Shown here: one piece after another, positions 49,949-57,019 of the stretch
Position numbering within the stretch: the first letter of the stretch is position 1
Layout of the letters: each line of letters opens with the position of its first letter
Source of the DNA: Actinocorallia herbida
Lineage (GTDB): Bacteria > Actinomycetota > Actinomycetes > Streptosporangiales > Streptosporangiaceae
Reading direction: 5' to 3'
Length of the DNA: 64,000 nucleotides
Assembly: GCF_003751225.1 (NCBI RefSeq)
Contig: NZ_RJKE01000001.1
Coordinates: 9,734,001 to 9,798,000, forward strand
Notes under the pieces: generated by a model
What the model was told of the DNA's origin: nothing
Seen by the model: the letters and a program-made list of their open reading frames with translations, nothing else
Databases searched by the model: none
Position numbers and translations under genes: made by a program

Positions 49949-50757
49949 TTGCCCTCCGAGATCAAATGGATCAGCCGCGCGGACTCTCGCGCGGACAGAG
50001 CGGTCGCCCTGATCCGGTTGAAGAGTACGGCGAGAAGACCTACTTCGCGGAAGTCGGAGACGATCTGGCCGTGACCTCCGGCCGCGTCCAGGTAGGCGAC
50101 GTCAGGCTCATCCTCGAAGGAGAGGAGGTGGAACCCCGCAGCGGTGAAAGCGGGCTCTTCCCTGGGCACGATCTGGATGGATATCTTTGGATTCTCCAGG
50201 CGGTCGAGCAGGTGTTTGCACTGCTGTTCCTTGAGTGCCTTGGGCAGATCCCTCAGTACCGCCTCGCGCATGACCAGCGTGAACCAGGGTGCGTCCGGCC
50301 TGTCGAGCAGCCGCTGACGTTCCATGCGGATGGCGACCAATTCGTCGGTCTGCTCAGGCCGCTCGGCGGACTGGTGCATGAGGCGTGCCAAGTCCTCCGT
50401 CTGCATGAGCCCCGTGATCACAACGGGCTCGAACACGCTGATCCTGTTGGCGGACTGCTCCGCGTCGATGATCGGGCGATAGCCCCGGGGGATCAGGCCC
50501 TGTTTGCGGGCGTCGTCGAAGCGGTTCCACAGGCGGCGGAAGCTGCCGCCGGTCGCGAAGTAGGTGTCGAGGTCGTCGGCCAGGGCCGAAGACGCGGAGC
50601 TCTTCAGGGTCTCGACCTTGTCGAGCCACTGGCGGGTGCAGCCGAGGACCTCGGCGAGCTTGGCGCGGGACATGTCGGCGGCCTCTCTGCGCGCCGTCAG
50701 CTCGTCTGCGAAGGCTCTTTGCAGGCCCGATGTCTCGCTGCCTCCTACGGCCGTCAT
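49945..50757 (-). CDS. HTH (XRE) regulator with DUF5753 domain
   Basis: A 270-residue regulator. The helix-turn-helix lies at about 15-70 (QRAFADELTARREAADMSRA, KLAEVLGCTRQWLDKVE). DUF5753 covers about 95-265 (ISVFEPVVITGLMQTEDLAR, VREEPAFTAAGFHLLSFEDE shape with IQIVPREEP). It is the first gene of the pair with DUF397. Upstream lies a set of GGTTGC repeats spaced roughly by a DNA turn, a possible autoregulatory site. ATG 50757 has a GAGG nearby. Target genes other than itself are unknown. Confidence 0.92.
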   Translation of the reverse strand: MTAVGGSETSGLQRAFADELTARREAADMSRAKLAEVLGCTRQWLDKVETLKSSASSALADDLDTYFATGGSFRRLWNRFDDARKQGLIPRGYRPIIDAEQSANRISVFEPVVITGLMQTEDLARLMHQSAERPEQTDELVAIRMERQRLLDRPDAPWFTLVMREAVLRDLPKALKEQQCKHLLDRLENPKISIQIVPREEPAFTAAGFHLLSFEDEPDVAYLDAAGGHGQIVSDFREVGLLAVLFNRIRATALSARESARLIHLISEGK

Positions 50758-50774
50758 CCTCGGCTCCTTCGGTC

Positions 50775-50877
50775 GGTTGCGGCTGGTTGCCTGCTGGTTG
50801 CCTGCCGGTTGCGTGGTCGGCGTCGGCGGGTTGCGGGTTGCGTGCGTCGGGGGTGCGTGCGGCGCTCGCGCGGTTGC
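50775..50877. repeat. Seven GGTTGC repeats upstream of the HTH-DUF397 pair
   Basis: GGTTGC begins at 50775, 50785, 50796, 50807, 50829, 50836 and 50872. The first five steps of 10, 11, 11 and 22 bases follow helical turns, placing the copies on one DNA face. They lie 18-120 bases before the regulator start (GCAACC on its strand). Confidence 0.7.
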
Positions 50878-50967
50878 GTCACAGGGGGTGCTTGTTGCGT
50901 AGCCGACGGTAACCCCGGCATGCCAGGCTCGTCAGCGAAACGCCGGAGACCTGAGAAAGGGACGTGC

Positions 50968-51189
50968 ATGAGCGATTCGCTGGACCTCGCGAAGCTGCGG
51001 GGCGAGTACCCCGCGTGGATGATCCGGCCGACCGCCCAGGGGGCGTCGTTCATGGCGACGCGCGCCGACCGGTACGACCTCAGCTCGCAGGAGCTGGGCG
51101 CCGGTCTGGCCATGACGCTCATCGAGGACGACGTCGAGGGGCTGGCCGAGGCGCTGGCGGGGCAGGCGCGGATCGAGAGTGCGCGATGA
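50968..51189 (+). CDS. Small hypothetical protein, 73 residues
   Basis: ATG 50968 opens a 73-residue acidic protein (YPAWMIRPTAQGASFMATRA, then LGAGLAMTLIEDDVEGLAEA). The shape, with a Trp-containing start and an acidic end, is often found next to HTH-DUF397 genes in actinomycetes, where it is annotated as hypothetical. GAGAAAGGGACG precedes it. It overlaps the next gene by ATGA, so the two make an operon. It is divergent from the HTH regulator; the GGTTGC repeats lie between them and may control both. Confidence 0.7.
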   Translation: MSDSLDLAKLRGEYPAWMIRPTAQGASFMATRADRYDLSSQELGAGLAMTLIEDDVEGLAEALAGQARIESAR

Positions 51190-51398
51190 GCCTTCGCATC
51201 CTCGACTTCCTGGAGGCGGTCGTGGCGACGCCGTTCGGGCTCGCCGGGGCGGTCGCGCTGGCGGCGGTGGCCGGGCTGTTCTCCGTCATGTTGGGGGCCG
51301 TGGTCTATGAGGACCTTCAGCCGAAGGGGCGGCATCATCGGGCGCGGCGTTCTCGTCGCGATGGGAGTGTCCCGATCGCGATATCGGGTGTCTCATAA
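51186..51398 (+). CDS. Small membrane protein, 70 residues
   Basis: ATG 51186 overlaps the preceding stop. The 70-residue protein has one membrane helix (FGLAGAVALAAVAGLFSVML) and a basic C-terminal tail (RHHRARRSRRDG) that would be cytoplasmic. It is not recognised. Its coupling to the 73-residue gene suggests a joint role. It ends 40 bases before the iron box. Confidence 0.6.
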   Translation: MSLRILDFLEAVVATPFGLAGAVALAAVAGLFSVMLGAVVYEDLQPKGRHHRARRSRRDGSVPIAISGVS

Positions 51399-51439
51399 GC
51401 TTGATTGCGACAACTCGGTCATTTCTCCTAGGGTTCAGC

Positions 51440-51458
51440 CAAGGCAAGGCTTACCTAA
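51440..51458 (+). promoter_or_regulatory. Iron box (DtxR/IdeR/DmdR operator)
   Basis: CAAGGCAAGGCTTACCTAA matches the 19-base consensus TTAGGTTAGGCTAACCTAA at 14 positions, with the right half nearly perfect. It lies 95 bases before the siderophore-binding lipoprotein gene. The iron regulator at 3232 is the natural binder. Confidence 0.85.
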
Positions 51459-51552
51459 CTCGGGGCCTGCCGGGACGACGGTGCACCGCTCTGCGGAAGA
51501 GTCCCGCGACACGCGAGGGCCGGCACCCAGTGGACTGATAAGTGGAGTACGG

Positions 51553-52587
51553 ATGAAGCGCCCCCTCGGCCGAGTCCTCGTGACGGCCGCCCTTCTGGCC
51601 GGTGTCGCGGGTTGCGGCGGATCCTCGGACACCAAGGACGACAACGCGAGCGCCGCCCCCGCGGCCGCCTCCTACCCGATCACGATCGAGCACGCGCTCG
51701 GCACGACGACGATCACCGAGAAGCCCGAGCGCGTCGCGACCGTCAACTGGGCCAACCACGAGGTGCCGCTGGCCCTCGGCGTCGTCCCGGTCGGCATGGC
51801 CGCCGCGAACTTCGGCGACGACGACAAGGACGGCCTCCTGCCCTGGGTCAAGGAGCGCCTCGACGAGCTCAAGGCCGAGACCCCCGTGCTGTTCGACGAG
51901 ACCGACGGCATCGACTTCGAGGCCGTCGCCGACACGAACCCCGACGTGATCCTCGCCGCCTACTCGGGCCTCACCCAGCAGGACTACGACACCCTCAGCG
52001 ACATCGCCCCCGTCGTCGCCTACCCCGAGATCGCCTGGGGCACCGCGTGGCGCGACAGCATCAAGCTGAACAGCAAGGCGATGGGCATGGAGGCCGAGGG
52101 CGACAAGCTCATCACCTCGATCGAGGGCGAGATCACCGAGGTCGTGGGCAAGTACCCGCAGCTCAAGGACAAGTCGATCATGTTCATGACGCATGTCGAC
52201 CCGGGTGACGTCAGCGAGATCGGCTTCTACACCAGGGCCGACACCCGCACCCTCTTCTTCGAGGACCTCGGCCTGAAGGTCGCCGACAGCATCGTCGAGG
52301 CGTCGAAGGACGGCCAGTTCGCCGGAACCATCAGCGCCGAGCAGATCGACGTGTTCGACGACGTCGACATCATCACCGGCTACGACTCCGCCGAGGGCGG
52401 CCTCCTGGACATCTTCCAGAAGGACGCGCTCCTGTCGAAGATCCCGGCCATCGAGCGCGGCTCGGCCTACCTGCTCCCCAGCACCGAGCCCCTCGGCACC
52501 GCCGCCAACCCGACTCCCCTCTCCATCTCGTGGGTCCTTGAGGACTACGTCAAGGCCCTCGCCGGCGCCGCCGACAAGGTCAAATGA
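51553..52587 (+). CDS. Iron-siderophore ABC importer, substrate-binding lipoprotein
   Basis: A 344-residue lipoprotein. The signal ends in the lipobox LLAGVAGC, with lipid attached to the Cys near residue 20. The mature part is a FecB/FhuD-type bi-lobed binding protein (KPERVATVNWANHEVPLALG, DTNPDVILAAYSG, GSAYLLPSTEP). It captures a ferric siderophore outside the membrane and passes it to the two permeases that follow. ATG 52584 of the next gene overlaps its stop. The iron box upstream predicts induction by iron shortage. No siderophore biosynthesis genes are adjacent, so it may use a foreign or distantly encoded siderophore. Confidence 0.95.
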   Translation: MKRPLGRVLVTAALLAGVAGCGGSSDTKDDNASAAPAAASYPITIEHALGTTTITEKPERVATVNWANHEVPLALGVVPVGMAAANFGDDDKDGLLPWVKERLDELKAETPVLFDETDGIDFEAVADTNPDVILAAYSGLTQQDYDTLSDIAPVVAYPEIAWGTAWRDSIKLNSKAMGMEAEGDKLITSIEGEITEVVGKYPQLKDKSIMFMTHVDPGDVSEIGFYTRADTRTLFFEDLGLKVADSIVEASKDGQFAGTISAEQIDVFDDVDIITGYDSAEGGLLDIFQKDALLSKIPAIERGSAYLLPSTEPLGTAANPTPLSISWVLEDYVKALAGAADKVK

Positions 52588-53627
52588 CCGCGGTGGACGC
52601 ATCGCGCGCGCCGGACACCGCCATCGTGCGGCGTCCGGCGCGCGTGCGCGTGCTCTGGCTGGTGGTCGGGCTCGTGGTGCTGGGCGCGGTCATGTTCGCG
52701 TCGGTCGCCTTCGGGTCGCGGGTCGTCGGGTGGGACGACGTGTGGGCGGGGCTCGGCGGGGCCACCGGGACGCTGGAGGAGGCCTCGGTCGCCAAACGGG
52801 TGCCGCGGACGCTCCTCGCGGTCCTGATCGGGGCGGCGCTCGCGCTCGCGGGAGCGGTCATGCAGGGCGTGACGCGCAACCCGCTGGCCGACCCGGGCAT
52901 CCTCGGCGTGAACATGGGGGCTTCCCTCACCGTCGTCGTCGCCGTCGCGTTCTTCGGGCTCGGCTCGCCGACCGGGTACATCTGGGTCGCGATGGCCGGG
53001 GCCGGGGCGTCGGCGGTGTTCGTCTACGTCGTCGGGTCGCTCGGCCGGGGCGGCGCGACTCCGCTCAAGCTCGCGCTCGCCGGGACGGCCACCTCGGCCG
53101 CCTTCGCCTGCCTCGTCAGCGCCGTCGTGCTGCCCCGCAACGACATCGCCGAGAGCTTCCGGCTCTGGCAGATCGGCGGCGTCGGCGGTGGATCCTACGA
53201 GCGGATCGGGCAGGTGCTGCCGTTCCTGATCGCCGGATTCCTGATCTGCCTGCTGTCCGCGCGCGGCCTGAACTCCCTGGCCCTCGGCGACGAACTCGCC
53301 GCGGGACTCGGCGAACGCGTCGCCGTCATCCGGGGCTGCGCCGCGCTCGGCGCGGTCGTGCTGTGCGGGTCCGCGACGGCCGTCGCAGGGCCGATCGCGT
53401 TCGTCGGGCTCGTCGTCCCGCACGCCTGCCGGCTCCTCGTCGGAGTCGACCACCGGTGGCTGCTGCCGTTCTCCGCGATCACCGGCGCCGCCCTGCTCAC
53501 CGCCGCCGACGTCGTCGGCCGCGTCGTGGCCCGGCCGCAGGACATCGAGGTCGGCATCATCACCGCGCTGATCGGCGCGCCGTTCTTCATCCACATCGTC
53601 CGCCGTCAGAAGGTGCGTGAGCTGTGA
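52584..53627 (+). CDS. FecCD-family iron-siderophore permease, first subunit
   Basis: A 347-residue permease with about ten helices. Typical segments are KRVPRTLLAVLIGAALALAG, QGVTRNPLADPGILGVNMGA, the coupling region GDELAAGLGERVAVIRG and GPIAFVGLVVPHACRLLVG. It forms the channel with the next gene product. It starts at ATG overlapping the lipoprotein stop and ends in a GTGA overlap with the second permease. Confidence 0.95.
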   Translation: MTAVDASRAPDTAIVRRPARVRVLWLVVGLVVLGAVMFASVAFGSRVVGWDDVWAGLGGATGTLEEASVAKRVPRTLLAVLIGAALALAGAVMQGVTRNPLADPGILGVNMGASLTVVVAVAFFGLGSPTGYIWVAMAGAGASAVFVYVVGSLGRGGATPLKLALAGTATSAAFACLVSAVVLPRNDIAESFRLWQIGGVGGGSYERIGQVLPFLIAGFLICLLSARGLNSLALGDELAAGLGERVAVIRGCAALGAVVLCGSATAVAGPIAFVGLVVPHACRLLVGVDHRWLLPFSAITGAALLTAADVVGRVVARPQDIEVGIITALIGAPFFIHIVRRQKVREL

Positions 53628-54679
53628 GCGCCCCAGCCCTGGCAGCGCCGCCCGCCGTCGTCAAGGCCGTCGCCGAAGGCCGCCGCAGGCGCGCGGCGCG
53701 GCGGCGGGCCGTCATCGGCCTGCTCGCCGCCCTCGTCGCCCTCGGGTTCGCGGTGACGCTGATGGTCGGCCGGACGTTCTACCCGCCCGGAGACGTATGG
53801 CGGGTCGTCCTCGGCGAACAGGTGCCGGGCGCGACCTTCACCGTCGGACGTCTCCGGCTGCCGCGCGGCGTCCTGGCCGTCGTCGCCGGGTTCAGCTTCG
53901 GCATCGCGGGCGTGACCTTCCAGACGATGCTCCGCAACCCGCTCGCCAGCCCCGACATCATCGGCATCAGCTCCGGCGCGAGCGCGGCGGCGGCCATCGC
54001 GATCGTGTCGTGGTCGCTGGGCGGCGCCCAGGTGTCGGTCATCGCGATCGTCTCCGCCCTCGTCGTCGCGCTGCTCGTGTACACGCTGGCGTTCCGCGAC
54101 GGGGTCGTCGGCACCCGCCTGATCCTCATCGGCATCGGCATCTCCGCGATGCTCGACAGCGTCACCTCCTACGTGCTGTCCGAGGCCGCCGAATGGGACC
54201 TCGCCGAGGCGACCCGCTGGCTGACCGGCAGCCTCAACGGAGTCGGCTGGGAGCAGACCGTCCCCGCCTTGGTCGTGCTCCTCGCCCTGGCGCCGGTCCT
54301 GCTGGCGAAGGCGCGCGACCTGAACTCGCTGCAGCTCGGCGACGACACCGCCTCGGCCCTCGGCGTTCGGGTCGAACGCGCCCGGATCGTCCTGATCGTC
54401 GCTGCCGTCTGCCTCATCGCGTTCGCCACCGCGGCGTCCGGCCCCATCGCCTTCGTCGCCTTCCTTTCCGGGCCCATCGCGGCCCGTCTCGTCGGCGCGG
54501 GCGGCTCGCTGCTGGTGCCCGCAGGGCTCGTCGGCGCCCTACTCGTGCTCTCCGCCGACTTCATCGGCCAGTACGCCTTCGACGTCCGCTACCCCGTCGG
54601 CGTCGTCACCGGCGTCCTCGGCGCCCCCTACCTCGTCTACCTGATCGTCCGTTCGCATCGGGCGGGAGGCTCGCTATGA
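53624..54679 (+). CDS. FecCD-family iron-siderophore permease, second subunit
   Basis: A 351-residue permease paralogous to the previous one: RLPRGVLAVVAGFSFGIAG, QTMLRNPLASPDIIGISSGA, LGDDTASALGVRVERAR and GPIAFVAFLSGPIAARLVG. It differs in having a proline-poor basic start (KAVAEGRRRRAARRRAVIG). GTG 53624 overlaps the first permease stop. It ends in an ATGA overlap with the ATPase gene. Confidence 0.95.
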   Translation: MSAPALAAPPAVVKAVAEGRRRRAARRRAVIGLLAALVALGFAVTLMVGRTFYPPGDVWRVVLGEQVPGATFTVGRLRLPRGVLAVVAGFSFGIAGVTFQTMLRNPLASPDIIGISSGASAAAAIAIVSWSLGGAQVSVIAIVSALVVALLVYTLAFRDGVVGTRLILIGIGISAMLDSVTSYVLSEAAEWDLAEATRWLTGSLNGVGWEQTVPALVVLLALAPVLLAKARDLNSLQLGDDTASALGVRVERARIVLIVAAVCLIAFATAASGPIAFVAFLSGPIAARLVGAGGSLLVPAGLVGALLVLSADFIGQYAFDVRYPVGVVTGVLGAPYLVYLIVRSHRAGGSL

Positions 54680-55494
54680 CCACATCCCACACCCTCGCCG
54701 CCGAGAACCTCGCGCTCGGCTACGGCGACCGCCTCGTCGTGGAGTCCCTCGACCTCGCGATCCCGCCCGGCCGGATCACCGTCATCGTGGGCGCGAACGC
54801 CTGCGGGAAGTCGACGCTCCTGCGCTCGCTGTCCCGGCTGCTCCCGCCCCGTGAAGGCCGCGTCGTCCTGGACGGCAAGGAGGTGCACCGGATGAACGCC
54901 AAGGAACTGGCCCGTACGCTCGGGCTCCTTCCGCAGTCGCCGGTGGCCCCGGAGGGCATCACCGTGCTCGACCTCGTAGGACGCGGCCGCCACCCCCATC
55001 AAGGGATCTTCTCCCGGTGGAACGACAAGGACGATGTCGCCGTGGCCGCCGCCTTGGAGGCCACCCAGACGACCGACCTTGCCGACCGGGCCGTCGACGA
55101 GCTCTCCGGCGGGCAGCGCCAGCGCGTCTGGATCGCCATGGCCCTCGCCCAGCAGACCGACCTCCTGCTCCTGGACGAGCCGACGACCTTCCTCGACGCG
55201 AGCCACCAGGTCGAGGTCCTCGACCTGCTGACCGACCTCAACCGCGACCGCGGCACCACGATCGTCATGGTCCTGCACGACCTCAACCTCGCCGCCCGCT
55301 ACGCCGACCACCTCATCGCCCTCGCCGACGGTGGACTCCACTCCGCCGGCACCCCGGACGAGGTCCTGACCGAGGAATGCGTCCGCACGGTCTTCGGCCT
55401 GGACAGCCGCATCATCGAGGACCCGGTCTCCGGCCGGCCCCTGATGCTCCCGATCGGCCGCCACCACATCCTTGCGGAGGCTCCCGGCGCCTAG
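54676..55494 (+). CDS. Iron-siderophore ABC importer ATPase
   Basis: A 272-residue ATPase of the FepC/FhuC type. Walker A is VIVGANACGKSTLLRSLSRL, the signature is ELSGGQRQRVWIAMALAQQ, Walker B is LLLLDEPTTFLDASHQ, and the switch His is in VLHDLNLAARYADH. It completes the four-gene importer. The TAG stop shares a CTAG with the stop of the convergent TetR gene. Confidence 0.96.
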   Translation: MTTSHTLAAENLALGYGDRLVVESLDLAIPPGRITVIVGANACGKSTLLRSLSRLLPPREGRVVLDGKEVHRMNAKELARTLGLLPQSPVAPEGITVLDLVGRGRHPHQGIFSRWNDKDDVAVAAALEATQTTDLADRAVDELSGGQRQRVWIAMALAQQTDLLLLDEPTTFLDASHQVEVLDLLTDLNRDRGTTIVMVLHDLNLAARYADHLIALADGGLHSAGTPDEVLTEECVRTVFGLDSRIIEDPVSGRPLMLPIGRHHILAEAPGA

Positions 55495-56105
55495 CCCTCG
55501 ACGGGTTCGCTCTCCGGGCCGAGAAGGGCGTCTATGACGTCGCGGAGCGGGCCCCGAAGGGCGTCGGGCGTGGCGTCGCGCAAGGGCTGGAGGCCGACGG
55601 CCGAGCGTATGACGGCGACGCCCACGCCGAGGGCCACCAGGAGCTCCGCGCGAAGCAGCCTCTCCGGGTCCTTCTCGGGGCCGGTCCCCGAGCCGTCGAG
55701 GATCTGGCGGGTGAAGTCCTGGAGGGCGGCGCGGCGCAGGGCGTCGACCTGTTCGTCGCCGGAGACGCGCAGCAGCATCAGCACGGGGTGCTCGCCGAAC
55801 TCGGGCCAGGCGTCGGCGGAGAGCTGGCGGCTCAGCGCGTCGGCGAGGCGCGCACGGTCGCCGGGGACCCCGGCCGGGCCGCCGAGCGCGCGTGGCGTGC
55901 TCGCGATGGCCGCCTTGAACAGGCCCTCTTTGGAGTCGAAGTAGCGCTTGATGAGCGCGAGGTTGACCCCAGCGTCGGCGGCGACCTCCCGCAGCGTCGT
56001 CCCGTCGTAGCCGAGCCGCGTGAACCTGCGGCGCGCGGCCTCCAGGAGCGCCTGGCGCGTGGCGGCGGCATCGCGCCTACGGGGCGCTCCGGATGCGTCG
56101 GCCAT
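55491..56105 (-). CDS. TetR-family transcriptional regulator
   Basis: A 204-residue repressor. Residues 10-60 carry the helix-turn-helix (RQALLEAARRRFTRLGYDGT, TLREVAADAGVNLALIKRYF). The C-terminal ligand domain resembles the TetR_C_16-type (SRQLSADAWPEFGEHPVLML). It is divergent from the isochorismatase-fold hydrolase and probably represses it through the repeats around that promoter. ATG 56105 follows a GGAGG seven bases upstream. Confidence 0.9.
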   Translation of the reverse strand: MADASGAPRRRDAAATRQALLEAARRRFTRLGYDGTTLREVAADAGVNLALIKRYFDSKEGLFKAAIASTPRALGGPAGVPGDRARLADALSRQLSADAWPEFGEHPVLMLLRVSGDEQVDALRRAALQDFTRQILDGSGTGPEKDPERLLRAELLVALGVGVAVIRSAVGLQPLRDATPDALRGPLRDVIDALLGPESEPVEG

Positions 56106-56166
56106 CGGACGTCCTCCTTTCGCGCGACGGACCGGGCATGAGCATAGCCGCAGCCTTTCCGGTCAA

Positions 56167-56229
56167 GTAATCATCCGTTGACATACCCGCCCGGGCGGCG
56201 CTAACGTGCGCAAGTCATCAACTGATTAC
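56167..56229. promoter_or_regulatory. Long inverted repeat GTAATCA ... TGATTAC around the hydrolase promoter
   Basis: Perfect 7-bp arms at 56167-56173 and 56223-56229 flank the promoter. Nested GTCAA at 56162 and TTGAC at 56178 form a second dyad with an 11-base spacer. These are candidate binding sites for the adjacent TetR regulator. Confidence 0.5.
56178..56207 (+). promoter_or_regulatory. Sigma-70 type promoter of the isochorismatase-fold hydrolase
   Basis: TTGACA at 56178 and TAACGT at 56202 are separated by 18 bases, a near-consensus housekeeping promoter, about 50 bases before the TTG start. The -35 lies within a dyad that a TetR repressor could cover. Confidence 0.7.
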
Positions 56230-56260
56230 ATAGTTCAGCCCAGGTCGGAGGCGTATTCCG

Positions 56261-56803
56261 TTGGCCCAGCAGGCCCTCCTCGTCATGGACGTCCAGCGCG
56301 TCGTCGTCGCCCGCTTCCCCGACCCGGCGTACCTGCCGCGGCTCCAGGAGGCCATCGCGAAGGCGCGTGCCGCGGGGCTCCCCGTCATCTACGTGACCGT
56401 CGGCTTCCGCCCCGGCTACCCCGAGGTCGCTCCGCAGAACCGGATGTTCGGCGGCCTCAAGCGCATGCCCTCCGCCCCCGACCCCGCCCTCAGCGACGTC
56501 CATCCCGACGTCGCCCCCGAGCCCGGCGACCCCATCGTCGTCAAGCGCCGCGTCAGCGCCTTCTCCGGCAGCGACCTGGACCTCCTCCTGCGCGCCCAGG
56601 GCATCACCCACCTCGTCCTGACCGGCATCGCCACCGGTGGCGTCGTCCTCTCCACCCTCCGCGAGGCCGCCGACCTCGACTACACCCTCACCGTCCTCGC
56701 CGACGCCTGCCTGGACGCCGACCCCGAAGTCCACACCGTCCTCACCACCAAGGTCTTCCCCATGCAGGCCGACGTCATGGACACCGCCACCTGGGCGCCC
56801 TGA
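56261..56803 (+). CDS. Isochorismatase-fold hydrolase without the usual nucleophilic Cys
   Basis: A 180-residue protein of the cysteine hydrolase/isochorismatase family. The catalytic Asp is in LLVMDVQRVV and the Lys in PIVVKRRVSAFSGSDLD. Where amidase-type members carry Cys (TGIATxxCV), the sequence reads TGIATGGVVLSTLREA, so the nucleophile is absent. PhzD-type isochorismatases also lack Cys and cleave a vinyl ether, so that chemistry is possible. TTG 56261 follows GGAGGCGTA. Divergent TetR control suggests response to a small molecule. Confidence 0.88.
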   Translation: MAQQALLVMDVQRVVVARFPDPAYLPRLQEAIAKARAAGLPVIYVTVGFRPGYPEVAPQNRMFGGLKRMPSAPDPALSDVHPDVAPEPGDPIVVKRRVSAFSGSDLDLLLRAQGITHLVLTGIATGGVVLSTLREAADLDYTLTVLADACLDADPEVHTVLTTKVFPMQADVMDTATWAP

Positions 56804-56907
56804 CCGAACCGCGCTCAACCGAGCGGGCAGTCGCCGACGGGGCCGGCGGCCGCCCGCTCGTCACGTGGACGGCCGGTCGTCCGGCAAGATGCGGGACTTG
56901 GTGCTGG

Positions 56908-56962
56908 GAAATATGTCATATGGCGCATTTCCGGTATTTTTTGGATTTGATTATTTGTTATC
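56908..56962. other. AT-rich island upstream of the kinase-GUN4 gene
   Basis: About 55 bases rich in A and T (AAATATGTCATATGG, GGTATTTTTTGGATTTGATT) stand out from the GC-rich genome in the 216-base gap before 57020. TACGAT at 56982 may be a -10. An open frame through it lacks a ribosome binding site and was not called. Confidence 0.5.
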
Positions 56963-57019
56963 GGGGTGGGATTCGGTCGTTTACGATGAGAGGGGATTTG
57001 AGGTTATTGGGGAGGCGGG

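Noticed and set aside
50775-50877. CRISPR-like array
   Set aside because: Units are only 6 bases, spacing is 7-36 bases and no spacers or cas genes are present.
50730-50912. A Cys-rich 60-codon plus-strand frame
   Set aside because: It is made only by the GGTTGC repeats and has no start signal.
51553-56803. Siderophore biosynthesis cluster
   Set aside because: Only import genes, a TetR regulator and one isochorismatase-fold protein are present; no NRPS, synthetase or monooxygenase is visible.
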